From the NCBI RefSeq assembly GCF_028463845.1, contig NZ_CP116805.1, forward strand, positions 1,736,001-1,800,000: DNA of 64,000 nt, read 5' to 3'. Source of the stretch: Gimibacter soli (GTDB lineage Bacteria > Pseudomonadota > Alphaproteobacteria > Sphingomonadales > Kordiimonadaceae). Shown here one piece after another: positions 1 through 8,885 of the stretch (the stretch's first letter is position 1; the number at the start of each line of letters is the position of its first letter). The position numbers and the translations under genes were made by a program. The notes below the pieces were generated by a model, which was not told where the DNA came from, searched no databases, and was given only the letters and a program-made list of their open reading frames with translations.

Positions 1-1959
1 GTCGATCCCCTTGCCGGGTTCACGCATGTCATCGGCATCGTTCGCAAAGGCCAGCGCCTTTTCGGTCGAGCGCGCGAGGAGCGCAGTGCGTTTGGCGGTA
101 TCGCTGACTGTCGGATCGTAGCCGAAGCGGATAGCCCAGATATCGTAGGCGCCGGGCTCTGTCGGGAAATAGTCACCCTGCGGCTTGCCGGGCGGCGCGA
201 AATTGATGGCAGGATAATCCATCACAGAGCCGAGCTTGACGCCGCCCGCCTGTTTGAAGGCATCGGCATAGGGCAGCGACTGGCTCGCCATCATATTGTG
301 GGTGAGGCCGAGCGTATGGCCAATCTCGTGGGTGACGAGATAGGCAACCGTTTGTTCCAGCAGCCGTTTGCGCTCGTCTTCCGGGCGGTCAAAAACGGCT
401 GAAAGCGCCATCGCATAGTTAAGATTCTGGTGCAGCATGGTGCCGACGTCGCACTGTGCCTGCATCTGGCGCGGGTCTGACTTTGCCGTTTCCACCGTCA
501 TCGGCAGCGGATCCGCCCAGACGGCAGCGGCCGTGTCGCCTTCAAACACATCGCGCATCTGTAAAAGCTGAGCGAGCGTGCTGTATTCAAGGATCACATC
601 GGCGCCAAGGATTTCGCCCGTCAGCGGGTTGGTGAAGCGTGGACCATAGCCCGAGAAAGGCGGCTGCGGGCTCGCTACCCAGCGGATGACATTGTAGCGG
701 ATATCATCGGCGTCCCAGTCGGCATCATCGGGCTGGGTTTTCACCACGATCACATTCGTGAAGCCTGCAGCTTCGAACGCCTTGTTCCAGCCAAGGGCCG
801 CCTTTTCGATGATGGGGCGCAGCTCCAGGGGCGTCGTATTTTCGATCCACCAGACGATGGACTTCACCGGATCGGAAAGCGGGGCTTCCGGGTCTTTCTT
901 GATGAGCCGCCAGCGCGAGATCATGTCGCGCCAGGGCGTGATATCGGTGCTGGTCAGGTCGTTCTGATAATCGACGAAATAGCCGACGCGCGGGTCATCA
1001 AGGCGTGGCTCGAACTTGTCGTCAGGTTTCGCCAGCAGCGTATGCGCCACCCGAACGGTCACAATACGTGGATCGGTGATCTCAAAACCCGCACCCGCAT
1101 TTTGCGGCACTGGATTGACGAATACATAGTCGACAACAACCGCGGTGTTTTCCGGATAGTTCCGGATCAGTGATACGCGGGAGCGTTCCTTGTCGAGCTT
1201 GCCGAGGCTGAAGCCGCCGTTGGCGCCACCGGGCAGGGGGGGCGGTTTCACGGGGTCGAAGCTTTCGTCAACGAACAGCGCGTCAGCGCGCACGAGGAAG
1301 CGCCGCTCGGCACCGGTGCCGCTTGCGGCCTCGATCCGCATCACATCGATCACGGCGGGGCTGACGTTGGCGCCGGCAGACCGCGCCAGCGGGCTCTTTT
1401 CATCGTAGTAGAAATAGGGGTTGCTCTCGACGATCTCGATCTTGTCGAAGCGGCGGATCAGGCGGAATACCTTCTTCTGGCGGTACTGGCCGCGGAAATG
1501 GCCACCTTCCACCACGCCGTCCGACACCTGAGACACATAGATGAAATCACGGTTCAGCTGGCTTGCCGCAATCTCCATCCTGAGGGCACCGGTCTTGGTG
1601 TCACGGTACAGCGGGAACAGGCCTTCCATCTTCTGCTGGCCCTTGACGCGGGCCTCGATGGTATTGGTCGGTTCTTTCGGCTTTTTCTCGGCCTTGTCGT
1701 CCGAATTTTCGTCTTTCTTGGGCGGTGCCTTCTTCTCGTCCTTCTTCGCCTCGTCGGGCTTTTCGTCCTTGGGCTCGTCCGGTTTCGGTGGTTCGTCCTT
1801 CGGCGGCTCGGCGGGCTTGGGCGGATTGGGGTCGTCAACCGGCGGCTTTTCCGGCTTCGGGTCGTCGGCAAAGGCAGCAGGCATGCCGATGCAGGCAGCG
1901 AGCGCCAGCCCGATGGTCCGGTGAAGGAGAAGAGAACGGAGGGAGCGCGGCACCGGCAT
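1..1959 (-). CDS. Secreted zinc-dependent metalloprotease, DUF5117/DUF4953 type (C-terminus outside window)
   Basis: Reading in from the ATG at 1959, the protein has a signal peptide (hydrophobic run ending near Ala-Phe-Ala), then a roughly 65-residue linker made almost only of P, K, D and E. A globular part follows. The gapped zinc site HEIGHTLGLTHN (HExxHxxGxxH) lies near position 330-350 and is followed by the met-turn-like VMDYP motif. This arrangement matches large secreted zinc metalloproteases with DUF5118/DUF5117/DUF4953 domains, which are probably periplasmic or surface peptidases. No stop occurs before the window edge, so the C-terminal part is missing. The linker may tether or space the enzyme from the membrane (inference). 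The substrate cannot be told. Confidence 0.88.
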   Translation of the reverse strand, partial: MPVPRSLRSLLLHRTIGLALAACIGMPAAFADDPKPEKPPVDDPNPPKPAEPPKDEPPKPDEPKDEKPDEAKKDEKKAPPKKDENSDDKAEKKPKEPTNTIEARVKGQQKMEGLFPLYRDTKTGALRMEIAASQLNRDFIYVSQVSDGVVEGGHFRGQYRQKKVFRLIRRFDKIEIVESNPYFYYDEKSPLARSAGANVSPAVIDVMRIEAASGTGAERRFLVRADALFVDESFDPVKPPPLPGGANGGFSLGKLDKERSRVSLIRNYPENTAVVVDYVFVNPVPQNAGAGFEITDPRIVTVRVAHTLLAKPDDKFEPRLDDPRVGYFVDYQNDLTSTDITPWRDMISRWRLIKKDPEAPLSDPVKSIVWWIENTTPLELRPIIEKAALGWNKAFEAAGFTNVIVVKTQPDDADWDADDIRYNVIRWVASPQPPFSGYGPRFTNPLTGEILGADVILEYSTLAQLLQMRDVFEGDTAAAVWADPLPMTVETAKSDPRQMQAQCDVGTMLHQNLNYAMALSAVFDRPEDERKRLLEQTVAYLVTHEIGHTLGLTHNMMASQSLPYADAFKQAGGVKLGSVMDYPAINFAPPGKPQGDYFPTEPGAYDIWAIRFGYDPTVSDTAKRTALLARSTEKALAFANDADDMREPGKGID

Positions 1960-1973
1960 GGTTTGGCTCCGGC

Positions 1974-2306
1974 TCAGCTCGGGCTTTTCAGCATTGTCTC
2001 AAAGCGGCTGAGGAAGGCGTCGCATCCGTCGCTCGGCGCTTTGGCAGAGGCCGCCGCCGACAGATTCTTGAACTCGATCCGCGCCATATGCTTCTCGAAA
2101 TCATCCTTGGCGAGGCGGGCGAAGCCACCCTCGGCGCGGGCGATATATTCGTCCGTCATGTCTTCGGGCGCGTCGCAATATTGGGCGGCGCCGAGGATAC
2201 GGGCGCTGTCGCGCACGGCGTCCATCAGGGAGTCTTCGGCCATCGCGGTGCCGGAAGCCAGCAGAAGGAAGGGCAACGCAAGAAGCGAAGGGGAGGCGAA
2301 TGTCAT
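1974..2306 (-). CDS. Small exported protein of unknown function
   Basis: A 110-residue protein with a clear signal peptide ending near Ala-Met-Ala-Glu. The mature part is alpha-helical and acidic, with two cysteines (in QYCDAP and DGCDAF) that could form a disulfide in the periplasm. I chose the ATG at 2306 because AAGGA sits about 10 bases upstream; the in-frame TTG at 2315 is too close to it. It lies just upstream of the metalloprotease gene (14 bases) on the same strand, so co-transcription is likely. I do not recognise the family. Confidence 0.65.
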   Translation of the reverse strand: MTFASPSLLALPFLLLASGTAMAEDSLMDAVRDSARILGAAQYCDAPEDMTDEYIARAEGGFARLAKDDFEKHMARIEFKNLSAAASAKAPSDGCDAFLSRFETMLKSPS

Positions 2307-2362
2307 CGTCAGCAAGTCCTTGAGAAGGTCAGGAGATCAAGCCTAGCGCCAATCGCGCCGGG

Positions 2363-2893
2363 TTAAAAGTCAAAGCTGAGGGAGGACGAGCCTTCACGGA
2401 TATCGCCGCCCTTGCGGTCGGCCCCGACACGGACAAGGACGCTGTTCGTCTGGCCCGGCAGATTGCCGATCAACATCTTATTCATGATGGTGACGTTTTT
2501 GGGGCGCGTCGGCCAATCGGCCTCAAGAAACAGCATCAGTGTCTGGCTTTCGAGCTTCATGCCGAGATATTTGAGCTTCACCGGTGTGCCGTCGAGCGAC
2601 AGTTCAAGGTCATCAAGGATCATCGGGCCGACAGCTTTTTCAAGCTCGGGAATATCCTTGTCGTCAAGGAAGCTCAGTCGTTTGCCGAGCTCGACAGAAA
2701 GATAGGCTTCGATTTCGTGGGCATGGGCCTCGATGACAAGCTCGACCGACTTGTCATCATCGTTCCAGAATACATCCGTGAAGCTGGCATAGACATTGTG
2801 CGCTGCCGCCGGCAGGGCAGCGATAAGGAGCGCAAGGCCCAAGACCAGCGCGCCTTTGAAGCGGGCAAAAAGCCGCTCAGTCAGTTTGTTCAT
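2363..2893 (-). CDS. Exported DUF6702-like protein
   Basis: About 176 residues: a hydrophobic N-terminal signal (ALVLGLALLIAALPAAA) followed at once by AHNVYASFTDVFWND and a beta-rich domain. An N-terminal His just after the signal and a sequence about a displayed, mostly beta domain recall the DUF6702 family of exported proteins of unknown role (family call from memory). The start at 2893 is the first ATG; upstream in-frame TTG codons exist. The first 17 bases overlap the end of the GGDEF gene, so translation is probably coupled. Confidence 0.6.
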   Translation of the reverse strand: MNKLTERLFARFKGALVLGLALLIAALPAAAHNVYASFTDVFWNDDDKSVELVIEAHAHEIEAYLSVELGKRLSFLDDKDIPELEKAVGPMILDDLELSLDGTPVKLKYLGMKLESQTLMLFLEADWPTRPKNVTIMNKMLIGNLPGQTNSVLVRVGADRKGGDIREGSSSLSFDF

Positions 2894-3878
2894 TATCAAG
2901 TTCAACCCGGTTGCGGCCGGATTCCTTGGCCTTGTATAGGGCGCGGTCGGCGCGACCGATCAGGAAATCCAGCGACTGGTCATACTGGCCAAATTCGGCG
3001 ACGCCGATACTGACCGTGAAATAGGGTGTTTCGATATCGGCACCTTTTTTGGGCGCCCGCATGGCAAGGCGGATCTTTTCGGCAAGCGGCAGCGCATCGG
3101 CGGCGGAATGGCCGGGCAGCAGCACCGCAAACTCCTCGCCCCCCATACGGCCGGAAATTGCGCCATCAGGCAGCAATTCGGTGATGCGCCGCGCGCAGTA
3201 GCAGATGGCGATGTCGCCGGCTGCATGGCCGAAGGTATCGTTGATTGCCTTGAAATGATCGATATCAACCATGATGGCGACAAGGTTGCCGCCGGCCTGC
3301 GCGTCTTCCAGCGTCCAGCGCCCGCAATCGGCAAAGCTGCGGCGATTGAGGAGCCCCGTCATCGGGTCGGTGGTCGCCAGGCGGGTGAGTTCGGTCTGCT
3401 GTGTTTCCAGCTCCTGCTTGGCGAGGTAAAGCTGGTCGGCGAGTTCGGTCACCCGCGCGGTTTCATCTTCCATCAGCGAGGCGTGCATCGCGCCGTCCTG
3501 CTGGGCCAGCATGTCGATCGTGCGGTCAAAGATCGTCCAGATGCGGCGGTCACCGGCAATCGGATGGCTGGCGCGTTCGAGGAGGCGCCCGTCCGTCAGG
3601 TGAAGCTTGTCGGAATAGGGCATGCCGGGGGCGGCAATCAGGGTTGCGACAATCTCGTTCGGGATTGTGGGATCACTGGTTTCAGCATGAAGGGGGGCGA
3701 AAGCCTCAAGGATGGGAAGTCCAGCCGCGTCCATGCCGATCACGGCAGTCATGGCCGCATTGGCAACAACGGCGAGGCCGTCCGCATCCGAGATGAGGAC
3801 AGGCCAAGGCAGCGCATCGATGTCGATCAGGCGTCCGGGCACGTCGGTCTGCTCCAGCGCGGCTCGCTGCGGCATCAT
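2877..3878 (-). CDS. PAS-GGDEF diguanylate cyclase
   Basis: About 333 residues. Residues 20-125 look like a PAS-type sensor (PWPVLISDADGLAVVAN start), 135-168 form a heptad-like coiled coil, and 170-333 form a GGDEF domain beginning DPMTGLLNRR. The catalytic loop is GGEEF at 246-250 and the Mg/GTP-binding MVDIDHFK is at 203-210, so the enzyme should make cyclic di-GMP. The RxxD inhibitory site normally placed five residues before GGEEF is absent. The open frame extends upstream to 4016, but that part crosses a terminator-like hairpin and low-quality sequence, so the double ATG at 3878/3875 is preferred. Confidence 0.88.
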   Translation of the reverse strand: MMPQRAALEQTDVPGRLIDIDALPWPVLISDADGLAVVANAAMTAVIGMDAAGLPILEAFAPLHAETSDPTIPNEIVATLIAAPGMPYSDKLHLTDGRLLERASHPIAGDRRIWTIFDRTIDMLAQQDGAMHASLMEDETARVTELADQLYLAKQELETQQTELTRLATTDPMTGLLNRRSFADCGRWTLEDAQAGGNLVAIMVDIDHFKAINDTFGHAAGDIAICYCARRITELLPDGAISGRMGGEEFAVLLPGHSAADALPLAEKIRLAMRAPKKGADIETPYFTVSIGVAEFGQYDQSLDFLIGRADRALYKAKESGRNRVELDNEQTD

Positions 3879-3979
3879 GTGGCCTCGTCTCCTCACTCCG
3901 TACGGTTTCCCCCTTCGTACGCGCCCCATAGAAAGGGGGTGGGGCGGCAAAGTCAAGCCGGGCGTGGGGCGGATATGCG

Positions 3980-4004
3980 AAAGGGCCGCACATCGCGGCC
4001 CTTT
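3980..4004 (-). terminator. Hairpin after the M1 peptidase gene
   Basis: A perfect 10-bp stem (AAAGGGCCGC / GCGGCCCTTT) around a 5-base loop lies 30 bases past the M1 peptidase stop, before the GGDEF start. The T-run is short, so it is a probable rather than a certain intrinsic terminator. Confidence 0.6.
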
Positions 4005-4033
4005 GCTGTTCTGCAAGGCTCGGGAAGAAAAGC

Positions 4034-6391
4034 CTATTTCTTGTCGGCTTCAGCTTTTTCGCCGTCCGCCACTTCTTTCATCAGATCGCGGGACTGTTCG
4101 CTCTTGAACAGTTCCACACGGCTTTCCTTCGCTTTGGCGGGCCATGCGTTGTTGCGGGTGTCCGCGTCGGCGATTTCGTGATGTGGGTCAAGCGTCACCG
4201 ATTTGATCTTCTTGGGGCGGACCAGAAGCTTCGTCACTTCATGGGCGTTCTGGCGCCAGATTTCAGCAGCGATGCGGACTTCCTCGTGCGAGCCGTCCTC
4301 ATACTCGACATCAAGCACAAGCGGCATCACAAGCCCGCCGATGTTGCGGAAGTCGATGAAATAAAGCTCGCGCCCGTATTTCAGCAGCTCTTTTTCCCAG
4401 TCTTTCAGGTCCTTGAGCGCACTTTGATACTTGTCACGCTGCTTCTTGGTGACGATGAAATCGTCGTTCTTGTTGTAGAAGTCCAGAAGCTCGGGGAAGC
4501 GTTCGGTGCGCATCGGCTTGCCGGTCGCACGCTCGCGCACCTCGCCGATATAGCCCTTCAGCTTGGCGTCTTCCTCGCGGTCCGTCGCATTCTCGATTTC
4601 GGGGTCCTGCGTATGGATGCGGGCATGGGTCACGCCGTCGATGGCGATATCAACGTGATCGGTGGTGTAGAACCAGCCGCGGAAGAACCAGTCCAGATCC
4701 TTTGCGGACGCGTCTTCCATGGTGCGGAAGAAATCGGCCGGGTAGGGGCGCTTGAATTTCCAGCGGCGGGCATATTCCTTCATGGCGAAGTCGAATAGCT
4801 CGCGGCCCATCACGGTCTCGCGCAGGATGTTCAGCGCGACGGCCGGCTTGGTATAGGCGTTGGGGCCATAACCGATGATGCTGTCCGACTGGGTCATGAT
4901 CGGGGTCTGGTCGACGCCGGTCATGTAGGGGATGGCCATCCGCGGTTCGCCGTAACGGCTCGGGTAATTGGCTTCCCACTCGCGCTCCGCCATTGACTGG
5001 AGGAAGCTGTTGATGCCTTCGTCCATCCAGGCCCAGTTGCGTTCGTCGGTATTGACGACCATCGGGAAATAGATATGGCCGATTTCGTGGATGATCACGG
5101 AAATGAGGCCGTATTTCACCCGTTTCGAATAGGTGCGGCTGCCGTCGTCATGCTGCTCGGGACGCGGACCGTTCGACGTGATCATCGGATATTCCATGCC
5201 ACCACCGATGGGGCCGTTCACCGACCAGGCATTGGGGTAGGGATATTCGAAACTGTAGCGGCTGTAGGTATCCAGTGTATGGGCGATCGCCTGCGTCGAA
5301 TATTTATCCCAAAGCGGCATGGCTTCTTCGGGGTACAGCGACTGCGCCATCACGGTGCGACCGGACGCCGGCAGTTTCACGCCCCATGCGTCCCACACAA
5401 ACTTGCGGGATGATGCGAAGGCGAAATCGCGCACATCCTTGGCCTTGAAGTGCCAGGTCTTGGTTGCGTCCGTTTTTTCGGCCTGATTGGCAAGGGCTTC
5501 CTCTGCGGTCACGATCATGACCGGACGGTCGGCGGTCGCGGCCTTTTTCAGGCGGTCGCGCTGGGTGGCGCTCAGCACGTCGGCAGGGTTCTGCAGTTCA
5601 CCCGTGGAGCCGATGACATGATCGGCGGGTGCTGTGATCTCCACATCGAAATCGCCGAACTCGAGGGTGAATTCGCCGGTGCCGTAAAACTGCTTGTGTT
5701 CCCAGCCCGTCAGGTCGGTATAGGCGGCGAGGCGCGGATACCATTGGGCGATGAAGAAGATGTCGTTGCCATCCTTTTCATAATGCTCGTAGCCGCCGCG
5801 GGCACCCATGGCCTTGCCTTCGGGGATATTGTACCACCAGTCGATGGCGAAGCTGGTGGAAGCACCGGGCTTCAGCGGCGTCTTCAGGTCGATCCGCATC
5901 ATGGTGTCGGACATGGCGTAGGAAAGCGCATTGCCCGATGCATCGGCAACCTTGGTCAGCTTGAAGCCGAAGTCATTGTCTTCGGTCATCGCGATTTCGC
6001 GCATCGCGGCGAAGCTCATCTTCTGCGCATCTTCCTTGGCAAGCGCCATGGTCTCGTACGCGTCCGAATGCTTCGAGAAACGGTTCTGGTCGAGCTGGAC
6101 CCAGAGATAGGTCAGCGTGTCAGGGCTGTTGTTCTTGTAGCTGACGTTCTGGCTGCCGGTGATGCGGCGGTTCTTCTCATCAAGCGTCACCTTGATCCGG
6201 TAATCAACCTGCTGCTGCCAGTAGGCGTGGCCCGGCGCACCCGACGCGGTACGATACACGTTCGGTGTCGGCAGGCTTTCTTCCAGTTGGCGGAACTTGT
6301 CGACGAAGGTGCCCTTCGTCTGCTGGATCGGTTCGGCCGCGGCCTCGATGCTCACTGCGGCCAATACGGCCACGCACAACACTCTGATCAC
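4034..6391 (-). CDS. Secreted M1 family metallopeptidase
   Basis: 785 residues from the GTG at 6391, which directly gives a signal peptide (RVLCVAVLAAVSIEAAAEP) and has AGGGGG five bases upstream. The zinc site HEIGH is at residues 435-439 and the third ligand Glu is at 458 (HEIGH-x18-E). GGGMEYPM upstream is the substrate-binding exopeptidase-type motif of the M1/aminopeptidase N clan. The role is probably cleavage of peptides in the periplasm. The open frame runs on to 7123, but that extension crosses the divergent EF-hand gene and is not coding. The C-terminus is Lys/Glu/Asp-rich. Confidence 0.9.
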   Translation of the reverse strand: MIRVLCVAVLAAVSIEAAAEPIQQTKGTFVDKFRQLEESLPTPNVYRTASGAPGHAYWQQQVDYRIKVTLDEKNRRITGSQNVSYKNNSPDTLTYLWVQLDQNRFSKHSDAYETMALAKEDAQKMSFAAMREIAMTEDNDFGFKLTKVADASGNALSYAMSDTMMRIDLKTPLKPGASTSFAIDWWYNIPEGKAMGARGGYEHYEKDGNDIFFIAQWYPRLAAYTDLTGWEHKQFYGTGEFTLEFGDFDVEITAPADHVIGSTGELQNPADVLSATQRDRLKKAATADRPVMIVTAEEALANQAEKTDATKTWHFKAKDVRDFAFASSRKFVWDAWGVKLPASGRTVMAQSLYPEEAMPLWDKYSTQAIAHTLDTYSRYSFEYPYPNAWSVNGPIGGGMEYPMITSNGPRPEQHDDGSRTYSKRVKYGLISVIIHEIGHIYFPMVVNTDERNWAWMDEGINSFLQSMAEREWEANYPSRYGEPRMAIPYMTGVDQTPIMTQSDSIIGYGPNAYTKPAVALNILRETVMGRELFDFAMKEYARRWKFKRPYPADFFRTMEDASAKDLDWFFRGWFYTTDHVDIAIDGVTHARIHTQDPEIENATDREEDAKLKGYIGEVRERATGKPMRTERFPELLDFYNKNDDFIVTKKQRDKYQSALKDLKDWEKELLKYGRELYFIDFRNIGGLVMPLVLDVEYEDGSHEEVRIAAEIWRQNAHEVTKLLVRPKKIKSVTLDPHHEIADADTRNNAWPAKAKESRVELFKSEQSRDLMKEVADGEKAEADKK

Positions 6392-6480
6392 ACATACCCC
6401 CTGAGGCTGTTCTTTTTTTGAATGCGAATGGCAGACATTAGGAAAGCTGCGGGGTGCGCGCAACAAGGATCGCATCAACT

Positions 6481-6520
6481 TTCGTTCAAGGAAACGAAGG
6501 GTGCCTGAATGACCCTTCGT
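6481..6520 (+). promoter_or_regulatory. Two overlapping, mutually exclusive hairpins upstream of the EF-hand gene
   Basis: ACGAAGGGT (6494-6502) pairs perfectly with ACCCTTCGT (6512-6520). The same ACGAA bases can instead pair with TTCGTT at 6481-6486. Both lie in the 190-base gap between the divergent M1 peptidase and EF-hand genes. This could be an operator or a leader switch; nothing in the sequence proves either. Confidence 0.35.
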
Positions 6521-6580
6521 AGAAGAAGGACAAGACAGTCCAAACGTCCGTGCAGGACAAACGGTAAAGGAGACATAGTC

Positions 6581-7168
6581 ATGACAGCCAAAACAACCCT
6601 CGCAGCGACGATCGCAATAGCCCTTCTGGCCACCGCAGGCGCCAGCGCCGGCGAACACGGCAAGCATGGCATGCGCGGCGGCTTCGATCATTTCGCCAAA
6701 GCCGATGCGAACGGCGACGGTGCCGTATCGAAAGACGAAATGACCGCCGCACTTCAGGCGCATTTCGGCAAGTATGACGCCAACAAGGATGGCAAGATCG
6801 TCCTCGGCGAGCTGCCGAAGGAAATGCCGGTGCCGGAAGAAGCCAAGGCAAAAATGCAAGAACACTACGACCGGATGGTTGAAAAGCGCGGCAAGGAAAA
6901 GGCCGACAAGATGATGGAACGTGCCTCGAAGGGGCAGAGCCGCATCGATTTCATGAGCCGGTTCGACCGCGACAATGACGAAGCCATCTCGTTCGCCGAA
7001 TTCTCGGCAAAGCCGCTGAAGCATTTCGAGAAAGCCGATGGCAATGGCGACGGCACAGTGACGGCTGCCGAGAAGGAAGAAGCCATGAAAAAGATGCGCG
7101 AGCATATGAAGGAGCGCGGCCACGGCAAGTGGGGCAAGCGCGGTGACGACGAAAAAGACCCTGAATAA
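6581..7168 (+). CDS. Exported EF-hand calcium-binding protein
   Basis: 195 residues from the ATG at 6581, with AAAGGAG nine bases upstream. A signal peptide (TTLAATIAIALLATAGASA) is followed by a His/Lys/Gly patch and four EF-hand loops: DANGDGAVSKDE, DANKDGKIVLGE, DRDNDEAISFAE and DGNGDGTVTAAE. The loops have Asp at 1, Asp/Asn at 3 and 5, and Glu at 12, as needed for Ca2+. The tail is a basic helix rich in Met, Lys and Glu. Probable periplasmic calcium sensor or buffer. It is followed by a second EF-hand gene separated by a hairpin. Confidence 0.88.
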   Translation: MTAKTTLAATIAIALLATAGASAGEHGKHGMRGGFDHFAKADANGDGAVSKDEMTAALQAHFGKYDANKDGKIVLGELPKEMPVPEEAKAKMQEHYDRMVEKRGKEKADKMMERASKGQSRIDFMSRFDRDNDEAISFAEFSAKPLKHFEKADGNGDGTVTAAEKEEAMKKMREHMKERGHGKWGKRGDDEKDPE

Positions 7169-7202
7169 GTATTGATCAGACTACTGGTTTGCCAGTGATT
7201 TC

Positions 7203-7242
7203 GGGCCTCTGCCTTCCTCTTGGGCGGAGGCCCGTCTGTTTC
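7203..7242 (+). terminator. Hairpin after first EF-hand gene
   Basis: GGGCCTCTGCC (7203-7213) pairs with GGCGGAGGCCC (7223-7233) with one G-T pair around a 9-base loop, 35 bases past the stop codon. The following bases are only moderately T-rich. Confidence 0.5.
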
Positions 7243-7400
7243 TGGCGCCCGGAAAAGGCCTGCTCGCTGTCGCTTTTTGACCATATTGAACCCCGACCAT
7301 GAAAACTCCCAAACGGGAGCCGGAGGGGGCTCCGGGCCAGACGCAAGGCGGACGGCCCACGACCGGGCACAGGTGTCCGGAACAGGAAAGGAGCTGAACC

Positions 7401-7835
7401 ATGTTTGGAAATAAAAGCACGATCGGCGTTTTCACCGTTGCGGCCCTGTTTGCAACATCGGGTGCCATTGCAGGCGGCCAGATGGGCCAAACGAGGGCTC
7501 AAAGCGGCATGCTGCCGTATCTCGAGGTCGCTGACGCCAACAAGGACAATTCCATCACCGAAGCGGAATTCAGCCGCTATCTGCAATCGCGGTTCAAGGA
7601 GCTTGATACCAACAGCGACGGCAGTGTGGCTAAGGTTGAGCTGAAAGAGGAAGTGAAGGGCGCTGATGGTGCTGACCAGACGGCTGCCACCTTCCTCGCG
7701 CTGAATGATCTCAACCGCGACAACAAATTGACCTATGACGAATATGTCAAGGACCCCATGTCCGAATTCGCGCTCGCCGACAGTAACGGCGACCGCAAGG
7801 TCTCGATGGAGGAGGCTAAGCCGAACAAGCGCTAA
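7401..7835 (+). CDS. Exported EF-hand calcium-binding protein
   Basis: 144 residues with AGGAAAGGAG upstream of the ATG and a signal peptide ending near Ala-Ile-Ala-Gly. Four EF-hand loops can be read: DANKDNSITEAE, DTNSDGSVAKVE, DLNRDNKLTYDE and DSNGDRKVSMEE. It is a shorter relative of the protein encoded just upstream and is probably also periplasmic. The first and third loops have Asn at position 6 where Gly is usual, so they may bind calcium less well (inference). Confidence 0.85.
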   Translation: MFGNKSTIGVFTVAALFATSGAIAGGQMGQTRAQSGMLPYLEVADANKDNSITEAEFSRYLQSRFKELDTNSDGSVAKVELKEEVKGADGADQTAATFLALNDLNRDNKLTYDEYVKDPMSEFALADSNGDRKVSMEEAKPNKR

Positions 7836-7925
7836 GGCGCTTCAGGGGCCAACACCAATCAACGCGTCGGGCCTGCGGGCCCACCGCACCTCACATGTCC
7901 CCTCTACCTGAGGCGCACCCGAGGC

Positions 7926-7954
7926 TTGCCCTTTTGCAGGGCTGGCGCTAGGGT
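7926..7954 (+). promoter_or_regulatory. Candidate sigma70 promoter of dapA
   Basis: TTGCCC (7926-7931), a 17-base spacer and TAGGGT (7949-7954) lie 37 bases before the dapA ATG. Found by eye. Confidence 0.45.
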
Positions 7955-7990
7955 GCGCCGATTTTCATCTGCCACATAAAGGTTCGCATC

Positions 7991-8881
7991 ATGTTTCAAG
8001 GTTCGATCACAGCCCTGATCACTCCCTTCACCGAAGACGGTTCGGTGGATGCGAAACGCTATCAGAAGTTTGTCGACTGGCAGATAAAGGAAGGCACGCA
8101 CGGGCTTGTACCGGTTGGCACCACGGGTGAATCGCCGACCCTGACGCACGAGGAACACCATCATGTGGTGGAGCTGTGCATCGAGGCCGCTGGCGGCCGC
8201 GTACCGGTGATGGCCGGGACGGGCTCGAACTCGACGCGGGAAGCGATCAGCCTGACGCAGGCCGCCCAGAAAATGGGGGCCGACGCCGCGCTCATCGTGA
8301 CGCCCTATTATAACAAGCCAAACCAGGCGGGGCTTTACGCGCATTTCAAGGCGATCCATGACGCCACCGACCTGCCGATCTATATCTACAATATCCCCGG
8401 CCGCTCGGTGATCGACATGGGCGTTGAAACCATGGCCGCCCTTGCCGAACTGCCGCGTATTGCGGGCGTCAAGGACGCAACGGGCGATCTGGAACGCGCG
8501 GCCCAGCAGTATCGTGCGATGGGCCCTGATTTCATCATGCTGTCGGGCGACGACCCGACCTCGCTGGCCTTCTATGCAACGGGCGGACGTGGCACCATTT
8601 CGGTGACCTCCAACATCGCGCCCAAGCTTTGCTCTGATTTCCACAAGGCATGCCTCGCCGGTGATTATAAAACCGCACTCGCACTGCAGAACCGCCTGCT
8701 GCCGCTGCACCGTGCCATGTTCATCGAACCGAGCCCGGCGCCTGCCAAGTTCGTCGGGTCGCTTCTTGGCATCTGCACCGACCGGGTTCGCCTGCCGCTC
8801 TTGCCGCTGACAGATGTTGGCCGCGCGACGCTCGCCTCGCTCGTGTCCGAAGTCGGGCTTGGCCCCGTGAATTTCGACTGA
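7991..8881 (+). CDS. dapA: 4-hydroxy-tetrahydrodipicolinate synthase
   Basis: 296 residues, the usual length. The enzyme condenses pyruvate with aspartate semialdehyde, the first committed step of the diaminopimelate/lysine pathway, in the cytoplasm. Visible family motifs are [10 protein letters not shown] at the N-terminus, GTTGESPTL (binding of the pyruvate carboxylate), [10 protein letters not shown] with the catalytic Tyr, YNIPGRS, and the Schiff-base Lys in AGVKDATGD. smpB starts four bases after its stop, so the two are likely one transcript. Confidence 0.97.
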   Translation: MFQGSITALITPFTEDGSVDAKRYQKFVDWQIKEGTHGLVPVGTTGESPTLTHEEHHHVVELCIEAAGGRVPVMAGTGSNSTREAISLTQAAQKMGADAALIVTPYYNKPNQAGLYAHFKAIHDATDLPIYIYNIPGRSVIDMGVETMAALAELPRIAGVKDATGDLERAAQQYRAMGPDFIMLSGDDPTSLAFYATGGRGTISVTSNIAPKLCSDFHKACLAGDYKTALALQNRLLPLHRAMFIEPSPAPAKFVGSLLGICTDRVRLPLLPLTDVGRATLASLVSEVGLGPVNFD

Positions 8882-8885
8882 ACCG

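Noticed and set aside
6392-7123. N-terminal extension of the M1 peptidase frame
   Set aside because: It crosses the divergent EF-hand gene and the hairpin region; the GTG at 6391 gives a signal peptide and has a ribosome site.
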